Below are positions 1 through 7,766 of a stretch of DNA of 40,416 nt, piece after piece. The notes below the pieces were generated by a model, which made no database searches, was not told the origin of the DNA, and saw only the letters and a program-made list of their open reading frames with translations. Every line of letters starts with the position of its first letter. Positions within the stretch are counted from its first letter, which is position 1. The translations under genes were made by a program, and so were the position numbers. The stretch is from Deltaproteobacteria bacterium (GTDB taxonomy: Bacteria; Myxococcota_A; UBA796; GCA-2862545). The stretch lies in the NCBI GenBank assembly GCA_007693595.1, contig REDI01000095.1, positions 1-40,416 on the forward strand. The letters run 5' to 3'.

Positions 1-1
1 C

Positions 2-93
2 TCGAGCGACACCGACAGCCTCACCGACACCGACACTGACACTGACAGCGACACTGACACAGACACTGACAGCGACACAGACACAGACCCCAT
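2..93 (+). repeat. (GACACY/GACAGY) coding repeat for Thr/Ser-Asp
   Basis: Six-base units GACACC, GACACT, GACACA and GACAGC are repeated about 14 times and encode Asp-Thr and Asp-Ser dipeptides in the frame of the truncated first gene. Third-position variation keeps the dipeptide while the DNA differs, which suggests selection on the protein rather than recent slippage. Confidence 0.8.
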
Positions 94-541
94 CGACCCC
101 TTCACGGCCGACCTGCCCGTCCGAGGCGGGTGCTCCGACCTGACCGCCTACGCGCGCGACGACGCCGACACCATGGCGCTCCATGTCTCGGTCGACGGTC
201 TGGTCGAGGAGGCCTACGACAGCGAGGGCACCTCGACCTTCAGCTTCGACCTCTCTACCGATACCGAGGTGACGGTCCGCTACGAAGAGGGCTCACACCT
301 CACGCACTACACCTGCAACGACGCAGTCTCCGAGGAGGTCGTCGTCGACCGGGACTGGAGCGGGATCGCAGGCGCGGTCGTGATCGAGCTCACTCCGACC
401 AGCGCCACGCCCGAGCCCTGGCACAAACCCGCCGACGCCAAGATCACCCTCACGGATATCGTGTTCGAGTCTTCGACCGAGGAGGCGCTTAAGCTCGAAA
501 GCCTCGTCCTCGAGGTTGGCGTAGGATGGTTCCCCGGCTGA
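2..541 (+). CDS. C-terminal part of a Thr/Ser-Asp repeat protein (5' truncated)
   Basis: The reading frame is open from base 2, so the start lies outside the window. The first 30 or so visible residues are almost pure Thr-Asp/Ser-Asp dipeptides. After this linker comes a roughly 150-residue domain with two visible cysteines (in GGCSDL and HYTCND), rich in alternating polar and hydrophobic residues as in a beta-sandwich. The protein ends at a TGA at 539-541. Such acidic Thr/Ser-Asp linkers are common in secreted or lipid-anchored myxobacterial proteins, where they hold a domain away from the membrane. I infer a surface or periplasmic protein. I recognise no family in the C-terminal domain and propose no activity. 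Confidence 0.75.
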   Translation, partial: SSDTDSLTDTDTDTDSDTDTDTDSDTDTDPIDPFTADLPVRGGCSDLTAYARDDADTMALHVSVDGLVEEAYDSEGTSTFSFDLSTDTEVTVRYEEGSHLTHYTCNDAVSEEVVVDRDWSGIAGAVVIELTPTSATPEPWHKPADAKITLTDIVFESSTEEALKLESLVLEVGVGWFPG

Positions 542-586
542 GCAAGCCGCGCTGCCCTTGAGCGGCTGCATCAGTTAGCGGACCCC

Positions 587-982
587 ATGCTCCTACATCT
601 CGGACTGGATCTGCTGAAGTGGATCGGCGTGCTCGTCTTCGTCTCGGGTCTCGCCGGCTCCTTCCTCTTGCGCGACCCGACCCAGCAACGCCAAGCCGCG
701 CAGTGGTTGGCCGCGCCCGGGCTCGTGCTCGTCTGGCTCGGGGGCTACGGCCTGCTCACGCTGTCTGGGATCTCGATGATGAGCACCTGGGTGACGGGCG
801 CCATGCTGCTGACCCTCGCCATGCTCCACCTGGCTCTCGCTGCGGTACGCCAACCCGCCATGAGGGGCTTCTACGGTCTCTTCGCCGGCCTGCTCCTCCT
901 CGCGAACCTCCTGCTCATGATCGAAAAGCCGGGCACCGTGCACGAGCAGCACCCCACCCCCGAGGCCCCCGATGAGCCCTGA
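587..982 (+). CDS. small integral membrane protein, unknown function
   Basis: A 131-residue protein with about four predicted membrane helices (roughly residues 8-27, 40-60, 64-88 and 94-111) and a short hydrophilic Pro/Glu-rich tail. The ATG at 587 follows a GCGGA purine stretch. Its last 11 bases overlap the start of the next membrane protein gene, so the two are probably co-transcribed and translationally coupled. I do not recognise the family with confidence. There are no catalytic residues or cysteines to suggest a reaction. The pairing with a DUF3817-like protein suggests a two-component membrane assembly, which is inference only. Confidence 0.75.
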   Translation: MLLHLGLDLLKWIGVLVFVSGLAGSFLLRDPTQQRQAAQWLAAPGLVLVWLGGYGLLTLSGISMMSTWVTGAMLLTLAMLHLALAAVRQPAMRGFYGLFAGLLLLANLLLMIEKPGTVHEQHPTPEAPDEP

Positions 983-1250
983 TCTTCGTTGGTTCCTCTG
1001 GGTCGCCCGCGCCGAGGGCGTGTCGCTCCTACTCCTCTTCGGGCTGGCCATGCCGCTGAAATATGGGGCGGGGATCCCCGAGCTCGTCCAGCCCATCGGC
1101 ATGGCGCACGGGGCCTTGTTCATGGTCTACCTGATCGCCCTATGGCACACGGGTCGGGTAGAGCGCTGGGGAGCGCTGCGATACCTCCTGGGGTTCGTGG
1201 CGTCGCTTCTCCCCTTTGGTACCTTCATCTTCGAGCGCCGGCTCGGCTGA
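972..1250 (+). CDS. DUF3817-like integral membrane protein
   Basis: A 92-residue protein with three hydrophobic helices. It shows the pattern I associate with DUF3817: an N-terminal Arg/Glu-Gly segment (ARAEGVSLLLLF), AMPLKY, then a Gly-x-x-His-Gly segment (IGMAHGALF) followed by more helices and a C-terminal FERR. Function is unknown in the family as I know it. Translation probably depends on the upstream membrane gene, because the ATG lies inside that gene's end. It converges on the coiled-coil gene on the other strand, leaving only 6 bases between stop codons. Confidence 0.8.
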   Translation: MSPDLRWFLWVARAEGVSLLLLFGLAMPLKYGAGIPELVQPIGMAHGALFMVYLIALWHTGRVERWGALRYLLGFVASLLPFGTFIFERRLG

Positions 1251-1256
1251 ACTCCC

Positions 1257-2204
1257 TCAGTCGTCGAGATCCTCGAGGTCGAAGAGCGGCAGGTCGCCGC
1301 GGGGCCCCTCTTCGCCCTGCTCCTGACGCTGCACGTCTTCGAGGGCCTGGGTGAAGTCTTCGGCCTCGGGCAAGGTGGGATCGCAGAGCACCACGAACCA
1401 GCCGCGGACCAGACGCTCGTCTTGGTTGAGCCACTGGCTGTGCGAGGGCAGCGACTCGAGGTTGCGGTCCGCCTCGCGTAACCCAGGGACGGCCTGGCCG
1501 GACTTGAGGCAGTGACGGAACTTGGCTTCGACCTCGCGATCCAGAGCGCCCTCGACCGCCTCTCGGCACCGCCCCATCTTTCGCCGGCCACCACGCTCGC
1601 AGATCTCGAGCTGAGCGTCCTGGCGGAAGGCCTTCCAGCGGTTGTTCAGCACGTCGCGCTCAGCCTGCGTCAGCTTGCCCTGGGTCTGGACGAGCTCCTC
1701 CTCGGTCTCTTTGAGCACCTTGGTGGTACGCTCCAGCTCTTTGAGAGCGGTCTCTTTTTCGGCGACGGCGACCTCGAGCTGCTCGCGCAGTGAGACGAGC
1801 TCGGCCTTGGCCGCTTCGAGCTCGGCCGACATGCGACGGCCCGCGGCAGCCCGCTGGGTCATCACCCGCTCCATCTCTTCGATCTCGGCCTCCTTCGCCA
1901 GCACCTTACCCTCGAGATCGACGACCTTGGCCTGCGCTTCGGTGAGGACAGCCACGGTCTCGGAGACGAAGGGATCGCAAAGGCGCTCGATCTCTTCGTC
2001 GGTCATGTCGCGGATCTCGACTCGCGTCTCGACCTCGACCACCGGAGGCGTCATGCGCCACCAGGCGAGCACCACGAGCGCCCCGACCAGACCTCCGATC
2101 AATAAGGAGGCGAGCACCGTCACCACGGGCACCAGCAGGCCGAGCGCCCCACGGCCGGCCGAGGCCTTCTCGGGATCATCGAAGTTGTCGTAGTCCTTGG
2201 GCAC
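1257..2204 (-). CDS. membrane-anchored coiled-coil protein
   Basis: A 315-residue protein: an acidic N-terminus, one strong membrane helix at about residues 20-50, then a long charged heptad-like region (about 75-185, rich in Glu/Lys/Ala/Leu) that should form a coiled coil. The C-terminal part (about 190-315) contains four cysteines and ends in a very acidic tail. The start is GTG at 2204, supported by AAGGAGG five bases upstream. The topology suggests a short cytoplasmic N-terminus and a large periplasmic or cytoplasmic coiled coil tethered to the inner membrane. I recognise no named family. The gene stands alone on its strand, downstream of the M16 peptidase genes with a 161-bp gap. Confidence 0.8.
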   Translation of the reverse strand: MPKDYDNFDDPEKASAGRGALGLLVPVVTVLASLLIGGLVGALVVLAWWRMTPPVVEVETRVEIRDMTDEEIERLCDPFVSETVAVLTEAQAKVVDLEGKVLAKEAEIEEMERVMTQRAAAGRRMSAELEAAKAELVSLREQLEVAVAEKETALKELERTTKVLKETEEELVQTQGKLTQAERDVLNNRWKAFRQDAQLEICERGGRRKMGRCREAVEGALDREVEAKFRHCLKSGQAVPGLREADRNLESLPSHSQWLNQDERLVRGWFVVLCDPTLPEAEDFTQALEDVQRQEQGEEGPRGDLPLFDLEDLDD

Positions 2205-2365
2205 CGCCCCTCCTTCGCACCGCAGGGGGAGACTACCGCAGATCTGGAAGCCGAGGGGGTGCGAACCACATGACAGGACTATAAACTAACTTATCGACTC
2301 TTCTGTCGGCCAGGGCGCCCCGTGGAGTTCTGGGACGGAGGCCCTCGCTGCCAGAACGGGGCCCA

Positions 2366-3826
2366 TCAGGGGCCCCCCAGGAGCATCAGACCGGCGGGGA
2401 TCCAGTGCACCTCGAGCCCCCGCTCTTGGAGCTGCGGATCGATGCGTTCCTGATCTCCGACCACCACCAGCAACGCGGGTCGGTCGGCATCCAGCCAGAG
2501 CCGCCCAGCCTCTTGGGGCGCGCCCAAGGTCAGCTCCCGTACCGCCTCGACCCGAGACCGAGCCTGGTCTACGCCCTCCCCGCGACTCGTCCAGCGACCG
2601 TAGGCTCGGGCGGCCGTGCTGGAGGTCGAGAGGTTGCGGTTCCAAGCGTGCACGATCTTGGTCTGATAGGCCCGGAGCTCCTCCTCGCGCAGCCCTTCCT
2701 CGCTGGCACGCTCGACCTCGGCCTCGATCAGATCGAGGGTCTGACCAAGCCGATCCACATGCACTTCGGTACGGATCGTCCAGTGCCCCTCCAGCTCTCG
2801 CGTGGTCAAGCTTGCGTCGATGCCGTAGGTCAGACCCCACTCCTCGCGCAGCTCACGGTTCAGCCTCGACAAGAAGGGTCCCCCAAGGGCATGATCTAGC
2901 GCAGCGAAGGCGGGCAGCTCGGGATCGGCGTAGGAAGGCGCCGGGCGGCGGAGCGCGACCGAGGCCGTGGTGGTCGAGCCGAAGTCGATTCCAATCACCT
3001 TGGAGCTCGCGGGCCCGCCCTCCGGGAGCGGCGGTGTGGGCTCCGAGGCATGCCCCAGCCCCTCGGTCAGGGCGGTCAGATCGGGGAGGAGCGCGTCGAG
3101 ATCGGCGTCGGCCACCACCAAGACCTCGAGAGGGGCGGTTTCGAGGAGCTGGCGGTGGAGCCCTCGAAGGTGCCGACGCCGAACCTTGTACCAACCCCGA
3201 ATGTCGGGCCGGCCCCCCAGGGGATGCTCCGGCGCGTACCAGCCATAGCGCAACGCCGCATCGATGACCGAGCCAGCCCGTCTCGGACCGTCGATGAGCA
3301 AGGCCCGGGTCATGCTGCGTCGGAGCGTGCGCACATCCGAACGGGGAAAGCGCGGCTCGACAAGAACCTCGCGCATCAGCCGGAGGCCCCGATCGAGGTC
3401 CTCGAGCGGACAGGCCAGATGCACGCTGTGGTGCCGCAGCGTCCCGTCCGTCCAGAGGTCGAGATCGTAACGATCTTTGTAGTCCGCGAGCGCCTGAGCC
3501 GAGCGGCCTCGGGTCGCCTGATCCTGGATCCATGCCATCGCGGTGAAGGCCGCGCTGTCCCGACCCGTGAGGGCGAGGGCTCCCTGCCCGAACAGGATCC
3601 GCACCCGTGCACGTCGCAGCCCCTCGACGCGAACATGGTGCACCACCACGCCTGGCCTCAGGGTGTGGGTCGTGATGGGCGGCAGAGAGATCGGCTCCAC
3701 AGGCCGCACCGCAGGGGGCGCGCGTCGATCGGGCCCCGACGAGGCGGGAGGCGAGGCCTCCTTGGAGTCGTCAGGGAGCGGCGAACGCGCCAGGGATACG
3801 GAGAGCAGAAGCGCGTGAAAGATCAT
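2366..3826 (-). CDS. M16 family peptidase, non-catalytic (Arg/Tyr-bearing) subunit
   Basis: An M16-fold protein of about 486 residues with a hydrophobic secretion signal at its start (MIFHALLLSVSLARS). No HxxEH zinc motif is present in its N-terminal half, so it should not bind catalytic zinc. It does keep the C-terminal-domain Arg-x6-Tyr element (REEWGLTY) that contacts substrate in active M16 enzymes. In established M16B heterodimers, such as mitochondrial processing peptidase, the zinc site and this element sit on different subunits. The ATG at 3826 overlaps the stop of the upstream M16 gene as ATGA, which decides the start over an ATG 48 bases further upstream. I infer a periplasmic heterodimer with that neighbour. 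Confidence 0.87.
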   Translation of the reverse strand: MIFHALLLSVSLARSPLPDDSKEASPPASSGPDRRAPPAVRPVEPISLPPITTHTLRPGVVVHHVRVEGLRRARVRILFGQGALALTGRDSAAFTAMAWIQDQATRGRSAQALADYKDRYDLDLWTDGTLRHHSVHLACPLEDLDRGLRLMREVLVEPRFPRSDVRTLRRSMTRALLIDGPRRAGSVIDAALRYGWYAPEHPLGGRPDIRGWYKVRRRHLRGLHRQLLETAPLEVLVVADADLDALLPDLTALTEGLGHASEPTPPLPEGGPASSKVIGIDFGSTTTASVALRRPAPSYADPELPAFAALDHALGGPFLSRLNRELREEWGLTYGIDASLTTRELEGHWTIRTEVHVDRLGQTLDLIEAEVERASEEGLREEELRAYQTKIVHAWNRNLSTSSTAARAYGRWTSRGEGVDQARSRVEAVRELTLGAPQEAGRLWLDADRPALLVVVGDQERIDPQLQERGLEVHWIPAGLMLLGGP

Positions 3827-5163
3827 GGAAGCTCCACGAGCGCGGCGGAGCCAGGGAGACGGTCGACCTCCCACCGGGGTACGACGAAGAGCCGCGCACC
3901 GGGCTCGTCGATCACTCGCTGAACCGCTCGAACCACATCCTCAGGACCGAGGGCCTGGAGCTCTCGCCACTGGGTCCTGGAACAGTCTGGATCGCCGTAA
4001 AGACGTAGGCACTCCACCAGCACACGGGCACGGCTCTGGGGGCGCTCCAAGGGATCCAGCAAGCGCCGTCGAAGGCGCATTCGCGCGCGATCGAGCTCGG
4101 CCTGGGTCGGGGGGCTACGCACCAGACCCAACAGCTCGCGACGCAGGAGACGCTCCAGCCGACCGAGCCGCGCGCCCCGCGTCACACTGCCCGAGATCAG
4201 GAAGAGCCCATCGCGTTCCCCGTTCCAGGCCTGCACCCGCGCCGACCGGATAAACCTACGTCGAAAGGGAAGCTCCCCGATCCTGGATCCGCGACCATCC
4301 CCGAGCACCGTCGCGGCGAGCCGAACGGCGAGCACGTCGGGGTCAGAGGCAGCGGGGCCCACCCACGCGAGGTGCAAGGTCGAGTCGTCGACCTCCGCCA
4401 TCAAAAAGCCGTCCTGGCGTTGGGCGTGACGCGGCGGGGGCTCTGGCCAGGACCTCTCCATAGGCTCCTGGTCCGGCACATCAGAGAACCACCAGCGCAC
4501 CTTCTGAAGGGCCTGGGTCGGCTCGACGTTCCCCACCAGCGCGAGGGTGGCGTGGGCCGGCCGGTACCATCTCGAGAAGAAGGCCTGCGCTCCATCCAGG
4601 GTCGCTCCTCGCACATCCTGCCGGGTGCCGATCACCGGCACATGGTAGGGGTGGCCTTGGGGATAGAGCAGCCGCGAGAGGGCGTCGAAGTCCCGGCCGT
4701 GCGGCGAGCTGTAGGACTGGGAGCGCTCCCGCAGGACCACGCCGATCTGGTTGCGCAGACTGGAGGCGCTCAGTGATGACCCCGCGGTGGCCCATCGGTC
4801 CGACTCCAGAAAGAGCGCCAGGTCCAGCGCGCCCGAGGGGAAGGCGGCGTAGAAGACCGTCGCGTCTTCGGCGGTCGAGGCGTTGTTCTCTCCGCCCGCC
4901 TCGGAGAGCCAGGCATCGAAGGCGTTACCCGGGACGTTCTCGCTGCCCTCGAACATCAGGTGCTCCAGGAGGTGGGCCAGCCCCCGCTCTCCGTCGTCCT
5001 CGTCGGCCGAGCCCACCGCGAGGTGCATCCTCAGGGCGACCTCGTCGGTGCGGGTGCGCTGCTCGACGATCACCTTCATGCCGTTGGGCAGGTGCTCCAC
5101 CGTCGCGTCGACCTCGAAGAGATCGGAGGGAGCGGCGATGGCGAGGGCCAGAAGCGCGATCAA
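3823..5163 (-). CDS. M16 family zinc metallopeptidase, catalytic subunit
   Basis: A 446-residue pitrilysin-type peptidase. The inverted zinc motif HLLEH is at residues 64-68, and the third ligand is probably Glu146 in VVLRERSQ, at the usual spacing. The second half has the M16 C-terminal fold but a degraded version of the Arg/Tyr element (RRRFIRSARV, with no Tyr). The start is TTG at 5163. An in-frame TAA lies only nine bases upstream, so no longer start is possible, and AGAGG forms the ribosome binding site. The short hydrophobic N-terminus (MIALLALAIAAP) suggests export. It is first in a two-gene operon whose second gene supplies the missing Arg/Tyr element. It probably degrades small proteins or peptides in the periplasm; the substrate is unknown. 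Confidence 0.93.
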   Translation of the reverse strand: MIALLALAIAAPSDLFEVDATVEHLPNGMKVIVEQRTRTDEVALRMHLAVGSADEDDGERGLAHLLEHLMFEGSENVPGNAFDAWLSEAGGENNASTAEDATVFYAAFPSGALDLALFLESDRWATAGSSLSASSLRNQIGVVLRERSQSYSSPHGRDFDALSRLLYPQGHPYHVPVIGTRQDVRGATLDGAQAFFSRWYRPAHATLALVGNVEPTQALQKVRWWFSDVPDQEPMERSWPEPPPRHAQRQDGFLMAEVDDSTLHLAWVGPAASDPDVLAVRLAATVLGDGRGSRIGELPFRRRFIRSARVQAWNGERDGLFLISGSVTRGARLGRLERLLRRELLGLVRSPPTQAELDRARMRLRRRLLDPLERPQSRARVLVECLRLYGDPDCSRTQWRELQALGPEDVVRAVQRVIDEPGARLFVVPRWEVDRLPGSAALVELP

Positions 5164-5249
5164 GAAGACCTCTTACGGCGGGCGCGTGACAATGCGTGAG
5201 ATACGATCCGAGAAGAAGCCGTTATCCCATCCCCCTGCACGGAGAGAAC

Positions 5250-5918
5250 ATGAGAGCCCTGACCCTTGCCTTCCTCGTCGCCACCCTGGCGTGCACCCCC
5301 TCACCCTCCGAGGCCGAGCCGGTCGCCCAAGCGACGAAGGAGCCTGCCCCCAGTCCGACGGAGAAGGCCGAAGCGACCCCGGTCGCGACCGTCGGCCAGG
5401 CCGCTCCCGACTTCACGCTCAAGGACCTCGAAGGCAAGAGCCACAGCCTCTCGGATCACAAGGGCAAGACCGTAGTGCTCGAGTGGTTCAACCCCGACTG
5501 CCCCTACGTCGTCGCCGCCTACGATGGCGGGCCGATGAGCGAACTGATCCAGGAGTCTAGGGAGCAAGGCGTCGTCTGGCTCACCATCAACTCCGGCGCA
5601 CCCGGCAAGCAGGGGCACGGCGTCGAGCGCAACAAGCAAGCGTCCGAAGACTGGTCCATGCCCCAGCCCATCCTCCTCGACGAGGACGGAACCGTCGGCC
5701 GCGCCTACGACGCCAAGGTCACCCCTCACATGTACGTCATCAACCCTGAGGGCGTCCTCACCTACGCGGGCGCACTCGACAACGCCCCGCGAAACAAGAT
5801 CCCCAGCGACGGGCATCTCACCTTCACCCGCGACGCCCTCACCGCCACCCTCGCGGGCGAAGAGGTCCGTGCCAGCCGCACCCAAGCCTGGGGCTGCACC
5901 GTCAAATACGGGAGCTGA
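5250..5918 (+). CDS. redoxin (AhpC/TSA-like thioredoxin-fold) lipoprotein
   Basis: A 222-residue thioredoxin-fold protein. The N-terminus carries a signal peptide with a lipobox-like Cys15 (VATLAC), followed by a Pro/Ala/Glu linker to about residue 47. The redoxin domain then starts at VGQAAPDFTLKDL. Its active site is Asn-Pro-Asp-Cys84-Pro-Tyr, with one cysteine rather than CxxC. A second conserved-looking cysteine, Cys216, sits in a C-terminal GCTVKY motif and may be the resolving partner. The ATG at 5250 is chosen because GGAG precedes it and the signal peptide begins there. It is divergent from the M16 operon. It is probably a membrane-tethered periplasmic thiol oxidoreductase or peroxidase; the substrate is unknown. 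Confidence 0.87.
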   Translation: MRALTLAFLVATLACTPSPSEAEPVAQATKEPAPSPTEKAEATPVATVGQAAPDFTLKDLEGKSHSLSDHKGKTVVLEWFNPDCPYVVAAYDGGPMSELIQESREQGVVWLTINSGAPGKQGHGVERNKQASEDWSMPQPILLDEDGTVGRAYDAKVTPHMYVINPEGVLTYAGALDNAPRNKIPSDGHLTFTRDALTATLAGEEVRASRTQAWGCTVKYGS

Positions 5919-5925
5919 GGCCGCC

Positions 5926-7698
5926 TCAGATCGGGTAGCGAACCGGACGGATCAGCCCCCGAGAGGCGAGTAGCTGGCGATCCTGGGCGGGCAGATCGAG
6001 CACGGCGCCCTCGCTCAGCCTCAGCAGCGCGCCTGCGACCTCCGGCTCGAGCGGTGTGACCTCGACCGAGCCGTCGAGCCCTCGGATCATCCCAACGGAG
6101 GTCGGCTCCCTCGGGATAGGCTCGCCGTCGACGTCGCGCAGAGAGAGGTCAGGCTGGACCTCGATGTCGCCAAAGTCCGCGGCAGCGGTCAGCTCCATGA
6201 CATCGACCTCGGCGCGGAGGATCACGACCCCAGGGGTGAGCCGGACCGGGACGTGCGGCTCGAAGTCCCCCAGCGCCGTCATGACCTCATCGCGAGCGCC
6301 GAGGTGGGTGACCTCGGCCTCGAAGCGAGCGAGATCCACCAGAGGTCCCTCAGCATGACCGAGCAACCAAGTGGCGAAGCGACGGCCGATGAGCGCGCGG
6401 ACAGGCGGATCCTGCGCGACAAAGAGCTCGACGAGCTCCGGCAGCCGCTCGCCGAGCACCCTGGCGGTGATCGGGAGCGCCGAGACGATCCCTTCGCGCA
6501 CCTGATCGATCGAGCGTCCTGGGTGGACCCCAAGCAGGTCGTGACCGAGGGCGAAGACGTGATCGGGCTCAGGCAGCACGAAGGACTCGTACAAGTCCCG
6601 GTAGAGGTGGAGCGCGCCATGGACGACTCGCTTGGAGCGCTCCTGGACGGTGAGAGGCGAGACCGAAGCCTGGGCGGTGAGCGCGCACACAGCGCTCAGC
6701 ATGTCGACGGTTCCATCGAGCGCGTCGGCAGCCTCGCCTTCGCAGTCCTGGCGGATCGACAGGAGGCGCCAGGCAAGGTCTTGAAGGACCCACCTGCACT
6801 CGCCGTGAGCGGCGGTCGGCGCCAACCTGGGGAGCTCCGCCTCGCCGACCAGGGCGTCGAGCACGGCCAAGACCCGCGCCTCGAGGGCGTCGAGATCACG
6901 CACCCAGCCCCCGCCTTCGACCAAAAAGCCCTCCGCGAAGCGTGCGAAGATCGGGGAGCGAAGGCGAGGGCCATGGGCTGCAGCGTAGGCTAGGCCATCG
7001 GAGCAGAGGTCGAGGCTGCCATGGATCGAAGGGACGGGTAGACCGAGGGCACGGGTGCGGCGGATCGCTTGAAGCTCGCGCTCGAGGAAGAGTCGGCCAT
7101 CGTCGAGAACGGCGGCAGCGTGCAAGTCATCGACCCGCGCCTCGGACACAGCCTCGCAGTCCAGACAGAGCCCACGGTAGAGCGGCCCGCTGGCGCGGTG
7201 GAGAGGACACCGCCGCAGGTGTGCTTCGTCCAAGAAGTACCAGAGGGCCACAGGCAGAAGCTCCGCGAGTCGCCCCGCCGTGGCGAGAAAGAGCGGAGAA
7301 GGGTCCGGATGCCAGGCGAACCCGACGAGGGCGTGGCACAGCTCGTGGGCTGTCCATTTGGACCTCATGCCAGGATGAAAACCACCGATAGCCTGGTCGT
7401 GCCGAAAAGACTGGTACTTTCGCTCCGGCAGGACGCCCCCCTCAAAGCGGGGTGGCTCCGCGAGCCCCGCGGCGTGTTCGGGGACGAAGTCTTGAGAGAG
7501 CGCCAGGTGGTGGCGATGCTCATAATGAAAGAGTCGCAACCCCTCGGCGGCAGCGAGGGCACCGATCCGAGCGGCGACCGGCGAACGCATGAGATCGCGA
7601 GGCGGCGCCCCGATTGGCCAGCCCTGGGGAGGGACCTGTGGGCAGCCGGGGACCTCGGCGGCAAGGGCCTCGGCAGCGACATCAGCTTCAAAGGGCAC
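5926..7698 (-). CDS. unrecognised HExxH protein with a CxxH/CxxC zinc-finger-like motif
   Basis: A 590-residue protein I cannot assign to a family. Near residue 118 it has HELCH in a hydrophobic helix-like setting (WTAHELCHALVGF), the classical metallopeptidase zinc motif. About 35 residues later comes a possible third ligand (Glu158 in WYFLDE), then Cys164-x2-His167 and Cys178-x2-Cys181, which looks like a structural zinc site. The rest is mostly helical, and the last 100 residues look like beta plus a small helical domain. There is no signal peptide, so it should be cytoplasmic. The GTG at 7698 is chosen because GGAGGAGAG lies five bases upstream. The frame is open to 7782, but that extension would overlap the divergent helicase gene. 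Confidence 0.8.
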   Translation of the reverse strand: MPFEADVAAEALAAEVPGCPQVPPQGWPIGAPPRDLMRSPVAARIGALAAAEGLRLFHYEHRHHLALSQDFVPEHAAGLAEPPRFEGGVLPERKYQSFRHDQAIGGFHPGMRSKWTAHELCHALVGFAWHPDPSPLFLATAGRLAELLPVALWYFLDEAHLRRCPLHRASGPLYRGLCLDCEAVSEARVDDLHAAAVLDDGRLFLERELQAIRRTRALGLPVPSIHGSLDLCSDGLAYAAAHGPRLRSPIFARFAEGFLVEGGGWVRDLDALEARVLAVLDALVGEAELPRLAPTAAHGECRWVLQDLAWRLLSIRQDCEGEAADALDGTVDMLSAVCALTAQASVSPLTVQERSKRVVHGALHLYRDLYESFVLPEPDHVFALGHDLLGVHPGRSIDQVREGIVSALPITARVLGERLPELVELFVAQDPPVRALIGRRFATWLLGHAEGPLVDLARFEAEVTHLGARDEVMTALGDFEPHVPVRLTPGVVILRAEVDVMELTAAADFGDIEVQPDLSLRDVDGEPIPREPTSVGMIRGLDGSVEVTPLEPEVAGALLRLSEGAVLDLPAQDRQLLASRGLIRPVRYPI

Positions 7699-7766
7699 GC
7701 GCGCTCTCCTCCGGCCAGTGATATTCCCCTCCAATCCACCTGTCGAAACGATGCAGAACCTGCGCG

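Noticed and set aside
2358-2376. Terminator at the end of the M16 operon (GGGCCC-ATCAG-GGGCCC)
   Set aside because: The six-base stem overlaps the stop codon itself and GGGCCC is self-complementary, so chance in GC-rich sequence is likely; no U-run follows.
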